This document shows positions 10,801-19,820 of a DNA stretch of 64,000 bases, piece after piece. The translations under genes were made by a program, and so were the position numbers. This DNA comes from Aquimarina latercula DSM 2041 (lineage in GTDB: Bacteria; Bacteroidota; Bacteroidia; Flavobacteriales; Flavobacteriaceae). The notes beneath the pieces were generated by a model. The model was not told where the DNA came from, searched no databases, and worked only from the letters and a program-made list of their open reading frames with translations. The stretch covers positions 186,001 to 250,000 of the forward strand of contig NZ_AUMK01000010.1 of assembly GCF_000430645.1 (NCBI RefSeq), written 5' to 3'. Position 1 is the first letter of the stretch. Each line of letters begins with the position of its first letter.

Positions 10801-10886
10801 TCTTTTACGTTTCCTCTGATCTGAATTTCCTGAGCATTAATAACTGTTGTTAAAAACACAGCCATTAAGAAATAAGCAATTTTCAT
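7848..10886 (-). CDS. susC: SusC/RagA family TonB-dependent outer membrane transporter
   Basis: The 1012-residue protein has a signal peptide, a carboxypeptidase-regulatory-like domain at about 22-100 (GNVKDANGLELPGVNVIVK), a plug domain (VIGYGTQTKKEITGAVS, then ALQGQVAGVNV, then SIRGISTNG) and a beta-barrel ending in the aromatic, charged YLLGVNLKF terminus. It imports oligosaccharides across the outer membrane using TonB energy, together with the adjacent SusD. The operon's hydrolases suggest beta-glucan oligomers as substrate. Length is usual for the family. Expression is probably controlled through the half-sites upstream at 10948-11139. Confidence 0.96.
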   Translation of the reverse strand: MKIAYFLMAVFLTTVINAQEIQIRGNVKDANGLELPGVNVIVKNTSNGAVTDFNGNYSLNSVSVGSVVSFSYVGFTTQEITVGQNPVINIIMEEDSESLEQVIVIGYGTQTKKEITGAVSVVGAETIEELNPVRIEQALQGQVAGVNVTSQSGSPGSSSTISIRGISTNGDSRPLILVDGNVIEDLSVLNPNDIESINVLKDATAGIYGVRAANGVILITTKSGVRNTDLKFEVDSYAGFQETTRRLPVLNATEYGVIINESFAAGGQTPPFPNFTVLGEGTDWQDEIFRTAAISNINLNVSGGGENSTYSGGASYLTQDGIVGGSDANFERFTGRLNYSLDFAKNFKFTTSGIFTQTNRETLLENTLGSVLFNALNMAPTLSVRDENGDFTLAEGLGNEVINPIAQIENTFNNTRVNRVGATFGLRYNFLSNFTAESRFQFNYSEVDGKVFSPEVFYGSGKVFNVDRSSVTEFKNFFRDFTWDNFLKYEKVFADDHDVKVLLGMSVFKTTGTFTGFTGFDIIDNSYDNANISQASDVVDNFQNGGNTFDSRLLSYFTRLQYGYKGKYLLSAVIRRDGSTKFGPKNKFGYFPSASVGWVVSDESFLNNSSWLNFLKLRGSYGVIGNDRIGDFGFVSLLNGEGAYVIDDELIIGTAIGQLSNPEIKWEQQKTLDIGFDTRLFNNKIDITFDYFKKRTEDLLVVAPVSGILGVSAPGSAPPIINAGIVENKGYEFLISYNDQFSEDFKFNISFNLTTLDNEVVSVNSENSFIAGGSFGVGQDPPSRMEAGKPIGYFYGLQTDGIFQNQSEVDAHATQANAAPGDLRYVDVNGDGEINSDDRTDIGNPIPDATMGLNVGFEYKNFDFTTYAFASVGNDIVRNYERNQPLVNRSNAFLNRWTGEGTTNSFPRVTTGANSNSLFSSFYVEDGSYLRIQNIQLGYTFSDQFMKPIGVDKFRIYASVNNLYTFTEYQGYDPSAYQSNPDPNTASPIGAGIDQGFYPVPRTYLLGVNLKF

Positions 10887-10908
10887 AAATGTTTTCGTTT
10901 GATTTACT

Positions 10909-10916
10909 CAAATTTA
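10909..10916 (-). promoter_or_regulatory. Candidate -7 box of the susC operon
   Basis: On the minus strand TAAATTTG fits the Bacteroidetes -7 consensus TAnnTTTG and lies 23 bases before the susC ATG, giving a short leader. No good -33 TTTG is present, which fits an activator-dependent promoter. Confidence 0.4.
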
Positions 10917-10947
10917 CCGACGAACATTAAGAAATCGTTAATAACCA

Positions 10948-11139
10948 ACCACAACAAAAAACATACAGTATTTTAGAATACTTAAAAAATTAATAACTTT
11001 TTTACGGAAAAACCCAATAAAAACAGGAAGTAATAAAAGTTTCTTAATTATTAAAAAAATGTAAAGAAAGTATTACTGTAATAGCACTACAACGTTGGAG
11101 TATAGGTAATGTTGTGGTGATAAAAAGACATGTTGTAGT
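10948..11139. promoter_or_regulatory. Cluster of GTTGTAGT-like half-sites upstream of susC
   Basis: The 254-base gap between the regulator gene and susC contains GTTGTAGT (11132-11139), GTTGTGGT (11111-11118, 21 bases away) and a near-perfect palindrome ACTACAAC-GTTGGAGT (11086-11101). A further ACCACAAC (10948-10955) lies 31 bases upstream of the -7 box. A separate palindrome, AGTATT-N4-AATACT, occurs at 10967-10982. The repeated 8-mer is a plausible binding site for the adjacent LuxR-type regulator; that link is inference. Confidence 0.5.
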
Positions 11140-11140
11140 C

Positions 11141-13948
11141 CTAAATTTCAAGGATGTAGTTCACTAAACTATCTGAATGCTCTAATTCTAGTTTTTTTCT
11201 TAAACGATATCGCTTAATTTCCACACTTCTTACAGAAATGTTTAACAATGGTGCTATTTCCTTAGAAGATAAATTAAGTCGTAAATAGGTACAGAATCTT
11301 AAATCATGAGGAGTTAAATTATCGTGCTTTGCTTTAAGTTTTTTCAGAAAATCTTTATCTACACTATTAAAAGCTTCTACAAAATGATTCCAATCGTCCT
11401 TATTATTTAAGTTTCTATCAATGATTCGTTCTACATTTTTTAATCCACCTCGCTCAGACTCCGATTTCTGAAGTTCTTTTTTAATAGTATTAAGAATTTC
11501 GTTCTTTTTAATAATATTCATTGTAGAAGAAGCTAACTCTCGATTTTTACTATCTATATCCTGAGTTAATTTTTCATTATTAAGTTTCATTATTTCTCTT
11601 TCACTCTCTAATTGCTTAAGCTCAAGTTGTTTTTTGTTTTCTTCAACCAACTTTTCTCTTTGCTTTGAATAATAACGTTTGTATGCTCTGTGCATTATCA
11701 ACAATAAAACCAAAAATAAAACAGAATATATGATAATAGCTAAAACAGAAAAATACCAAGGCCTATCAATAGTAAATTTATACTGTAAGACATTATCGCT
11801 CAGATCATTCCCAATTTTAGCTCGAACCTTAAAAGTGTACTCTCCGAATGGTAAATTCTCGAATACAATGTTGGTTTTTGTACTCCAACTACTCCAGTCT
11901 TCATAAAAGCCATCTAACTTATACTGAAACTTTGAAATAAGGTATTTATCATATTCGGGAATTGCATATGAAAAAGAAACTGTATTTAAATTAGATTCGA
12001 AAACAGGAGATGTATCTAGAAAATCGATTTCTTTGAATTCTGTAGTCTTTTTCTTTGCAAAAACTTTTTCTAAAATAATCTGATGCTCTCTAGACTGAAC
12101 TCTAGATAAATCCAAAATCATATATCCATAAGTAGTTCCTAAAAGGTATTTATCATCTATTAAATGAAGGATATTTTCAAAACCTATCATTTCCTTTCTC
12201 AAGACATACGGTACAGGCACTTTTATTACATCTAAATTATCCGAAAATTGACTTTGAAAAATATAATCCAATTCATCTTCAGCAAAACTCCAAAGTCCTC
12301 CTCTATTATCTTTTACAAGTTTTCCAATACCTTTTTTTTCTATATCAAAAGCTTTGCTAATTAAATTGTTTTCTTCAAACTTTCTCTTTTCTTTATTATA
12401 AGAAAACACTCCTTTCTGATGTGCATAGAAAATATTGTTTTTATACTTGGCAATACTAGAGTTTTTACCTTTTGGGGCCGTTGTATCCTTTACAACTTTT
12501 TCCACTTTTGTAAAGTTCTTATCCAGTGTTAAATTAAAAAGTCCTTTGTATTCATGATTGATCCATAATTGATCTTCATATATTTCTAAAAACCTTGCAG
12601 AATAATCAAACCCTTCTATTTTATGTCTCAATCCCCATGTATCATTTTGTTTTTGTAATATACTAAGGCCTCCATAATGCCCTTGCAATAACCAATCAGG
12701 ATGTCCTGGAACTACTCGAAAAATCCAAGTCCCACCAATAGCACAGATTAAACGAGAACTATCTTCTTCTATTTGAAAAGTTCCCGAATCATGACCACAG
12801 AACAATGTATCATCATAGCTAAAAAGATTCCAGACTTGTCCGTTCGTACCTTCGACAAATTTAAATTGCTCATCCTTACCTAATCTCTTGTAAAACAACC
12901 CTTGATTAGTTCCTAGATACAATAAGTCATTAAAAACTATGGTAGTATATACGGTACCAATTGTCCCTTTATCATCATTAAAACTCTGTATAGGTGATTT
13001 TAAATTCAGACAATTAATTCCATTGTCCAAAGCGAGCCAAATATTTCCATCCATATCTTCAAAAGAAGATAATACCGTATTGTTATTTAACCCTTTGTTC
13101 TGATTAACCTGATAAATAACCTCACCTTTATCAGATAGGTAAATAAGTCCATTAGATATTGTGCCTACGACTATACTGCCATCTTTAAGTGTTGTACTAC
13201 TATAAACCGTAGCGTCGTTTAATAGATCATCTGATTCTGTATTCCATTTACTAACTTCTCCATTAGAAAACTCAAAAAAACCTTTTGTGGTTGTAAGTAC
13301 AAAAATCTTGTTATTAGATTTCCAAATGTTTACAATCTTATCACTTATTACCTTAGCACTATCTATTACTAATATTGGCTGTCCTTTTTCGATTTTATAG
13401 ATCCCATTATTTAAATCATGATAATAGATTGTACCATTAACATTAAAAATATTGGTAAGAGTTAATTTAGACTCTATTATTGAAATTTCTTCTGTAATAA
13501 TATTGTATAAGTAAATCCTATCTAAGGACTGAAATAGTATCCAATCACCCTGATTTACTATATGCCAAAACTGCTCATCTTCTATAAGCTTTTCTTTTAT
13601 AGTATCACTAAGTGAGTTGTATTCAAGTTTGCCAAAATTATTCTTTTTCCAATATCCAAAGTTCATATAGAAACCTGTATAAACACGCTGATCTACAACT
13701 TTTACAGATCGTATTACGGTTTCATTTGGTGTTGGGTACAATTCCCAGTTGGCACCATTAAACTCTAAAAGACCTTTATTATTCGCTACATAAATATATT
13801 TATTCTCAGCTTGAGATATAGACCAGTTTTGTGTTTCTCCTCCATAAGCATCTGGAGAATAAACTTCTATCGGCGGTAATTCTTGGGCAATAATTATCGC
13901 CGAAAAAAATAGAGATAAAAATAAAAATGTCTTTTTAATATATTTCAA
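11141..13948 (-). CDS. Membrane-spanning LuxR-type transcriptional regulator with periplasmic beta-propeller and Y_Y_Y domain
   Basis: The 935-residue protein has a signal peptide, an N-terminal periplasmic region of propeller-like repeats (SNGLIYLSDKGEVIYQ, DGNIWLALDNGI), a Y_Y_Y domain at about 650-730 (YKLDGFYEDWSSWS), one membrane helix at about 740-760, a coiled coil and a C-terminal LuxR-type helix-turn-helix (LNLSSKEIAPLLNISVRSVE). It lacks the HisKA, ATPase and receiver domains of hybrid two-component PUL sensors, so it probably binds glycan outside and DNA inside as one polypeptide. The start is TTG at 13948, directly after the symporter stop; the signal peptide follows at once and the next Met is about residue 57. 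It likely controls susC. Confidence 0.85.
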   Translation of the reverse strand: MKYIKKTFLFLSLFFSAIIIAQELPPIEVYSPDAYGGETQNWSISQAENKYIYVANNKGLLEFNGANWELYPTPNETVIRSVKVVDQRVYTGFYMNFGYWKKNNFGKLEYNSLSDTIKEKLIEDEQFWHIVNQGDWILFQSLDRIYLYNIITEEISIIESKLTLTNIFNVNGTIYYHDLNNGIYKIEKGQPILVIDSAKVISDKIVNIWKSNNKIFVLTTTKGFFEFSNGEVSKWNTESDDLLNDATVYSSTTLKDGSIVVGTISNGLIYLSDKGEVIYQVNQNKGLNNNTVLSSFEDMDGNIWLALDNGINCLNLKSPIQSFNDDKGTIGTVYTTIVFNDLLYLGTNQGLFYKRLGKDEQFKFVEGTNGQVWNLFSYDDTLFCGHDSGTFQIEEDSSRLICAIGGTWIFRVVPGHPDWLLQGHYGGLSILQKQNDTWGLRHKIEGFDYSARFLEIYEDQLWINHEYKGLFNLTLDKNFTKVEKVVKDTTAPKGKNSSIAKYKNNIFYAHQKGVFSYNKEKRKFEENNLISKAFDIEKKGIGKLVKDNRGGLWSFAEDELDYIFQSQFSDNLDVIKVPVPYVLRKEMIGFENILHLIDDKYLLGTTYGYMILDLSRVQSREHQIILEKVFAKKKTTEFKEIDFLDTSPVFESNLNTVSFSYAIPEYDKYLISKFQYKLDGFYEDWSSWSTKTNIVFENLPFGEYTFKVRAKIGNDLSDNVLQYKFTIDRPWYFSVLAIIIYSVLFLVLLLIMHRAYKRYYSKQREKLVEENKKQLELKQLESEREIMKLNNEKLTQDIDSKNRELASSTMNIIKKNEILNTIKKELQKSESERGGLKNVERIIDRNLNNKDDWNHFVEAFNSVDKDFLKKLKAKHDNLTPHDLRFCTYLRLNLSSKEIAPLLNISVRSVEIKRYRLRKKLELEHSDSLVNYILEI

Positions 13949-15595
13949 TTATTTAAAATAGATATAGGTAGATATAACAATTAAACATACTATAGCACCT
14001 ACAATTTTTGTGTATTTCCAAGGAGTAATATCTACTTCCTTAGTATATTGCTGTTCATATGCTTCTTCTCTTGGATACAATTTACCAATAATTAACATGA
14101 TAATTATGTTAACTACAAAAAGAATTGCCATTACATGTAAAAAATGAGGATAGGCAGATGCTTCTACTCTACTTAATTCAGATAAATCAGTAATACCATT
14201 AGCCTTTGCAGCATCTACTGCGTTACCCTGAAGTATTGGTTTTATAACAAATTGACTCAAAATATATAATACAGATCCGGAGATAATACCAATTTTACCA
14301 GCTATAGCAGGTACTTTTTTCGTAAGGTACCCTACAACTATGATGGTCAAAATAGGAATACTATAAATTCCATTCACCTCCTGTAAATAATCAAAAAGAC
14401 TCCCAGCATTTGCTATAAATGGAGCCACAGCCATAGCTAATACTGCTAATAAAACACCAAAACTTTTTCCTGCTTTTACTACTTGCTTTTCACTTGCTTC
14501 CTTATTGATATATTCTTTGTAGATATCAAGACCAAAAAGAGTAACCGAACTGTTTAATGCACTATTAAATGAACTTAAAATTGCTCCAAACAATACTGCC
14601 GCAAAGAAACCAACTAAAGATACTGGTAATACTCTACTAACTAAAGTTGGATATGCCTCATCTGCAACCTCTAACTCTCCATTAAAAAGATGAAATGCTA
14701 TAATACCTGGTAATACAACTATAATAGGACCCAATATTTTTAGAAATGAACCTAATAATAGACCTTTTTGACCTTCTTTAAGATTTTTAGCACCTAACGC
14801 TCTTTGTATAATAGCTTGATTTGTACCCCAATAAAACAATTGAACCAACATCATTCCGGTAAATATTGTTGCAAAAGGGATAGAAGATTCACTATCTCCA
14901 ATTACCTTAAATTTTTCTGGGTTTGTAGTCATCAATGTATTAATACCTTCAGAAATACTACCATCTCCAATTTCTAATAAACCAAAAACCGGAATCATAA
15001 TACCTCCTATTAGTAAACCAACAGCATTTATTGTATCAGATACTGCTACAGCCTTTAATCCCCCGAAGATTGCATAAATTGATCCTATCACACCAATACC
15101 GATAACACAAATCCAGATAGAAGTTTCTTTAGAAACCCCTAATAATCCTGGGACATCAAACATAGTACTAATTGCTAAAGAACCAGAATACAATACAATC
15201 GGTAGAAAAACTACAACATAACCAGTTAAAAACAAACCTGATGTAATTGCTTTCGTTGTAGTATCATATCTTCTTTCTAAAAATTGTGGTACAGTTGTGA
15301 TTCCTCCTTTTAAATATCTGGGTAATAAAAAAATTGCAGTGATTACCATAGCAATGGCGGCCAATGTCTCCCAAGCCATTACTAAAATACCTTCTGTATA
15401 TGAAGAACCATTTAACCCAACAATCTGCTCTGTGGATAAATTAGTAAGTAGTAAAGAACCCGCAATTACTACAGCAGTCAAACTACGTCCTCCCAAAAAA
15501 TAACCATCTGAAGAAGTTTCATCGGTTTTTCTTGTAGCCAAATAAGATATAATAGCAACTAAAAGTGTGAATCCTACGAAAGAAATAATACCCAT
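13949..15595 (-). CDS. Sodium:solute symporter (SSS family, SglT-like)
   Basis: The 548-residue integral membrane protein has about 13-14 hydrophobic segments and the family signatures LLTNLSTEQIVGLNG near the N-terminus and GAILSSFNSALNSSVTLFGLDIY in the middle, typical of sodium-sugar symporters. It would bring monosaccharides, presumably glucose released by the GH3, into the cytoplasm with sodium. It is the first gene of the locus and abuts the regulator with no gap, so the two are translated together. The specific sugar is inferred. Confidence 0.9.
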   Translation of the reverse strand: MGIISFVGFTLLVAIISYLATRKTDETSSDGYFLGGRSLTAVVIAGSLLLTNLSTEQIVGLNGSSYTEGILVMAWETLAAIAMVITAIFLLPRYLKGGITTVPQFLERRYDTTTKAITSGLFLTGYVVVFLPIVLYSGSLAISTMFDVPGLLGVSKETSIWICVIGIGVIGSIYAIFGGLKAVAVSDTINAVGLLIGGIMIPVFGLLEIGDGSISEGINTLMTTNPEKFKVIGDSESSIPFATIFTGMMLVQLFYWGTNQAIIQRALGAKNLKEGQKGLLLGSFLKILGPIIVVLPGIIAFHLFNGELEVADEAYPTLVSRVLPVSLVGFFAAVLFGAILSSFNSALNSSVTLFGLDIYKEYINKEASEKQVVKAGKSFGVLLAVLAMAVAPFIANAGSLFDYLQEVNGIYSIPILTIIVVGYLTKKVPAIAGKIGIISGSVLYILSQFVIKPILQGNAVDAAKANGITDLSELSRVEASAYPHFLHVMAILFVVNIIIMLIIGKLYPREEAYEQQYTKEVDITPWKYTKIVGAIVCLIVISTYIYFK

Positions 15596-15607
15596 ATTAA
15601 AATTTTA

Positions 15608-15626
15608 ATGATTTGTTAAAAATCAT
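15608..15626. other. Small inverted repeat upstream of the symporter
   Basis: ATGATTT and AAATCAT arms flank a 5-base loop, 13 bases before the symporter start. It could act as an operator or leader hairpin; nothing else in the 148-base gap stands out. Confidence 0.25.
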
Positions 15627-15743
15627 AAAAATATCAGATATTATTCAATACCATTAAGAATTATATTAAAAAAATAAGGATGTAAAGTTTTTGTATAGGT
15701 CTTATTAACAATAAAACAATGAAAAACAATTATTTAGAAAATA

Positions 15744-18700
15744 TCACTTCTTGTAATGTATACTATATCTCCAATAAGAAAAAGCTCCTAAAATAGCCCA
15801 AACAACGAAACTATAATAGACTGCAGTCGGCGTCACTACCTGATCCCCGCTAGCATAAGAATGCAACCCTTTTAAGTAGAAATTTACTCCGAAATATGTC
15901 ATCAAAATAGACGAAACTGCAAATACAGACATCAGATTAAAAAACCATCGACCACGCAAACCAGGAACTAATCGCATATGTATTACTAGAGCATATACCA
16001 TAATACTAACTAAAGCCCAAGTTTCCTTTGGATCCCAGCCCCAATATCGCCCCCAACTTTCATTAGCCCACATACCACCAAGGAAATTACCAATGGTTAA
16101 CATCACCAAACCTATAGTCAATGCCATTTCATTAATAATAGTAATCTCTTTGATATTTAGCGCCATTCTCTTTTTGTTAGACTTAGTGGTCAATATCATT
16201 AATAATAAAGAAAGGATTCCTAGAATAGCACCAACAAAGAAAGGCCCATAGCTGGCTACTATAATGGAAACGTGAATTAAAACCCAATATGAATCTAAAA
16301 CAGGTTGTAAATTTGCAATTGCTGGGTCTGTCCAATTCTCATGTGCAAAAAATAATATAATAGCAGCAACAAAGCCCGTGGCCGCAACAGTAAGGTTACT
16401 CTTTTTACCAAACGCCAACCCTAACGCCATTGTTGCCCAAGCTACATAGATCATAGATTCGTATGCATCACTCCAAGGAGCGTGACCAGATACATACCAT
16501 CTAATTATTAATCCAGATGTATGTACCATAAAAATCAATACAGTAATTCCCATAAAGATTTTTACCAACACTTTTACAAACTTATTTTTATAATAAAATA
16601 TACCAAAAATGATAATTAGAATAAATAGCAAACTAATAATTCCATAGTACCTATATAATGTTCTAAAAATATCATACTTATTAAGAGCTATCTCAGCTTG
16701 TATTTTTTCATCTGTTGGCATTACCTCGCTTCCAAACTTTGTTTGAAATGCTTTGATACTTTCTAGATACTGATCAGGCTTACTATAATCACCCGTAGTT
16801 CTTGCTTCCTGTAATGACTGTATGTAAATAGGAATAATTTGTCTAGTATAAACGGAATCCATTCCAGTAAATTTGTGTTCATTTAACTGCGGGACTGACA
16901 CCCATTTATTTCCTTTGTCATTAGGAACCGGAAAAATTCTAAGAATTCCTCCTCCCAGAGCCTGATTTAACAAATAGAATTTTTCGTGCGTTTTTAAGAA
17001 ATCCTTTTCAAAACTACTTGGTGTACTTGTACTACTTGCTTTTTCTAAATAAGGATCTAACTTATAAGAACCATCTTGTTCTACTAAATCTATAAGAGAA
17101 ACTCTTCTCTCTGATTTCGAAACCCCTAAAATCTTACGAATACTATCATTTTCTCTTTGTATCTCAATAATAGGAATGCTATACCATATAAAAGGGTTCT
17201 CAACCATAGATACAAATACCTGATCTGCAGTTAAACCCTCATACGTATCTTTTTTACTTAACTTACGAAGTAATTCTGAAGAGAATGTATTTACAGGTTT
17301 CATTCTACCTCGCTCATCTTGGATAATAATACTACCAAATTTCGCAGCGTGCTCTTTGCCAACAGCATTGGCTTTTATAATAGAATCTAACTTAGCTTTA
17401 CTTGGTAAAGTCTGAAGATGATTTACATGGTTCGGTTCTTCCTGTTGTGGTTGTTTTTGTTGTTGTGCAAAAGAAAATGTTGAAACAAACAATGTTAATA
17501 AAAGAGTCAATTCTTTCTTTTTTGACTTTACTTTATTTAACATCTGTTCTAAATCCTTAAATCTTGATCCTTTTGTGAAGAGTATAAGCATTAATCCTAA
17601 GTATAATAACATATATCCAGCATAGGTAACCATAGTTCCCCAATAATCATGATTTACAGATAATACCGTTCCTTTTTCATCTGGATCAAAAGATGCTTGA
17701 AAAAAACGATATCCTTTATGATCTAAGACATGATTCATAAAAATATCATATGGTTGAGGCGCCGCATTCTCTTCTACAATATCTACTTTACTCATAAAAG
17801 ATTTATATACCTTTTCTGTTCCTGGCTGCTTCTCTGCAATAAAATCATTTAATTTTAACGCAAAAGGAAGCTCTAGTCGCTTAGAACCATAGCTAAAATA
17901 CATATCAAGTCCGCCTAAAGAAATTTTCTGCATATCATTTGCATACCCTTTCCCTCCTAACAACTTTACTTCTTTGGTTTCACCGTTAGTAGTAACATCG
18001 ACAATAAGTGCATCTTGCTGTCCTTTATCTTTTATCTCAATTGGAACCACATCATATGTTCCAGTTAATACTGGATCCGGAATTACAAATTGCATTCCAG
18101 CGGTTTGATATAAAGATCGTAACATAAGAGGTTGAACGCTATCTTTAATTACTAAACCTTGCTGTTGATCAGCCATTCGTAAATAAGATCCCTCAAAAGG
18201 AGATTCTATATAGTACTCATCATTCTTATAAGTGATATTAATAGCACCTTTTGTAGGTATATTAAAAGCAACCAAAATATTATGAATATTTGATACTTCA
18301 CCTTCCTTTAAATAATGGTCGTGTCTATTGCCATCACCTGCTTCTACGATCTTAAGATAATTCTCTCCATCTTCCTTCTCGACTAAGCCCATTTCTGCAC
18401 CGGTAATATAATCTCTATATTGTATTGTTACAGGCTGACTATTATAATCCGTATTAATTGTAAAATCATTATTGGTAGCCTCAGTCAACTCTAATTGTTC
18501 CGAAATTGGTCTTCTACGAGGTTCTCCGTTAATTTCTCCATCAAGAAAAACCGTTAAATATGTGCGTTCGGATAAAAACTCTGAAGTAGTTTCTCCTTCT
18601 CGTATTGGCATTACGCCCTCATAACTTATATATCTAGTTATAAAAGCACCAAGAAGAATTAAAATGAAAGAAAGGTGCAAAAGTAATGTTGCCCATTTTT

Positions 18701-18923
18701 CTTTTTTGTACAATTTATATCGAACGATATTTCCGCAAAAATTGATCATAAAAAAAGCCATAATAGCTTCAAACCACCAGGTATTATAGATCCAAATTCT
18801 TGCTGCTGTTGTTCCATAGCCATCTTCTAAAAATGTTCCTACCGCCATCGAAGCAGCAAAAACTAAAAATAGAACAGCCATTAATCTCGTAGAAAATAAA
18901 ATACTTGCTAACCTCTTTTGCAT
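15744..18923 (-). CDS. ccsA: Cytochrome c biogenesis protein CcsBA (ResB-ResC fusion)
   Basis: The 1059-residue protein fuses the two halves of the system II cytochrome c synthetase. Residues about 1-130 carry ResB-like membrane helices (AVLFLVFAASMAVGTFLEDG), followed by a large periplasmic region with a helix near residue 450. The C-terminal 270 residues form the multi-helix ResC/CcsA part with the tryptophan-rich haem-handling motif WGRYWGWDPKETWALV. It carries haem across the inner membrane and attaches it to apocytochrome CXXCH motifs. The fusion is usual in Bacteroidota. It is transcribed alone, divergently from the DUF2520 gene. Confidence 0.93.
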   Translation of the reverse strand: MQKRLASILFSTRLMAVLFLVFAASMAVGTFLEDGYGTTAARIWIYNTWWFEAIMAFFMINFCGNIVRYKLYKKEKWATLLLHLSFILILLGAFITRYISYEGVMPIREGETTSEFLSERTYLTVFLDGEINGEPRRRPISEQLELTEATNNDFTINTDYNSQPVTIQYRDYITGAEMGLVEKEDGENYLKIVEAGDGNRHDHYLKEGEVSNIHNILVAFNIPTKGAINITYKNDEYYIESPFEGSYLRMADQQQGLVIKDSVQPLMLRSLYQTAGMQFVIPDPVLTGTYDVVPIEIKDKGQQDALIVDVTTNGETKEVKLLGGKGYANDMQKISLGGLDMYFSYGSKRLELPFALKLNDFIAEKQPGTEKVYKSFMSKVDIVEENAAPQPYDIFMNHVLDHKGYRFFQASFDPDEKGTVLSVNHDYWGTMVTYAGYMLLYLGLMLILFTKGSRFKDLEQMLNKVKSKKKELTLLLTLFVSTFSFAQQQKQPQQEEPNHVNHLQTLPSKAKLDSIIKANAVGKEHAAKFGSIIIQDERGRMKPVNTFSSELLRKLSKKDTYEGLTADQVFVSMVENPFIWYSIPIIEIQRENDSIRKILGVSKSERRVSLIDLVEQDGSYKLDPYLEKASSTSTPSSFEKDFLKTHEKFYLLNQALGGGILRIFPVPNDKGNKWVSVPQLNEHKFTGMDSVYTRQIIPIYIQSLQEARTTGDYSKPDQYLESIKAFQTKFGSEVMPTDEKIQAEIALNKYDIFRTLYRYYGIISLLFILIIIFGIFYYKNKFVKVLVKIFMGITVLIFMVHTSGLIIRWYVSGHAPWSDAYESMIYVAWATMALGLAFGKKSNLTVAATGFVAAIILFFAHENWTDPAIANLQPVLDSYWVLIHVSIIVASYGPFFVGAILGILSLLLMILTTKSNKKRMALNIKEITIINEMALTIGLVMLTIGNFLGGMWANESWGRYWGWDPKETWALVSIMVYALVIHMRLVPGLRGRWFFNLMSVFAVSSILMTYFGVNFYLKGLHSYASGDQVVTPTAVYYSFVVWAILGAFSYWRYSIHYKK

Positions 18924-19055
18924 TGTAATTTTTTTAGCTCGGCAAATTTAGTGTTTTTGGCAGGATAATCAGACATTCTAATTATCCTATTTATTGGTTT
19001 TAACAGAACTATAAAACTTGTCTAATTTTTAAAGTATGTTCCTTATTTTAGCCAA

Positions 19056-19820
19056 ATGATTACAGTAGTTATTCTTGGTGCCGGAAATGTAGCACAACAT
19101 CTATATACTGCTTTTCGAAATCAAAAATCGACAGAAGTAGTACAATGTTACAATCGAAAAGGAATTTTAATTCATAAAGATCAAAAAAAAGCATCTATTA
19201 CTGATTCTCTAAATAATTTAAAAAAAGCCGATCTATACATCTTAGCGATAAGTGATGATGCTATAGAAGAGGTTTCAAAAAAATTACCTTTTAAGAATAG
19301 ATTAGTTGTTCATACATCAGGTAGCGTTCCGATAGCTGCTATTAATGATAAAAATGCTCGAGGCGTTTTCTACCCTTTACAAACATTCAGTGCTACAAAA
19401 AAAGTAGATTTTAGCAATATCCCTTTTTGTATTGAAGCAGATAATGAAAAAGACAAACAAATTTTAAGAAACATCGCCTCTCAATTATCAAAAAGAATCT
19501 ATGATATTAATTCTGATCAAAGAAATGTATTACACGTCGCAGCTGTATTTGTAAATAATTTCACAAATTATATGTTTTCCGTGGGAGATGAAATTTGTAA
19601 AGAAAATGAAGTTCCTTTTGAAATCTTACATCCATTAATACAGGAAACTGCAAAAAAAATAACTGAGATAGAACCTCAAAACGCTCAAACGGGACCAGCT
19701 ATTCGTAAAGATTACCAAACGATTGAGCGACACCTTAAAATACTTAAAAATAATTCACAAAAAGAACTATACAAAACACTTACCAAAGCAATACAATCTA
19801 AATATGGAAAAGAGCTATAA
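19056..19820 (+). CDS. Rossmann-like/DUF2520 domain protein
   Basis: The 254-residue protein opens with a nucleotide-binding turn (VVILGAGNVAQHL) of a Rossmann fold and ends in a helical DUF2520 domain (HVAAVFVNNFTNYMF, then GPAIRKDYQTIERHL). The architecture resembles 6-phosphogluconate dehydrogenase/ketopantoate reductase-type oxidoreductases. Substrate unknown. It is first in a three-gene operon with the KdsC-like phosphatase (17-base overlap) and rdgB, an arrangement I associate with Bacteroidota. Confidence 0.85.
   Translation: MITVVILGAGNVAQHLYTAFRNQKSTEVVQCYNRKGILIHKDQKKASITDSLNNLKKADLYILAISDDAIEEVSKKLPFKNRLVVHTSGSVPIAAINDKNARGVFYPLQTFSATKKVDFSNIPFCIEADNEKDKQILRNIASQLSKRIYDINSDQRNVLHVAAVFVNNFTNYMFSVGDEICKENEVPFEILHPLIQETAKKITEIEPQNAQTGPAIRKDYQTIERHLKILKNNSQKELYKTLTKAIQSKYGKEL

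Noticed and set aside
19723..19803. N-terminal extension of the KdsC-like frame
   Set aside because: It lies entirely inside the DUF2520 gene and adds sequence before the HAD motif I that fits no KdsC homologue; ATG 19804 is used.
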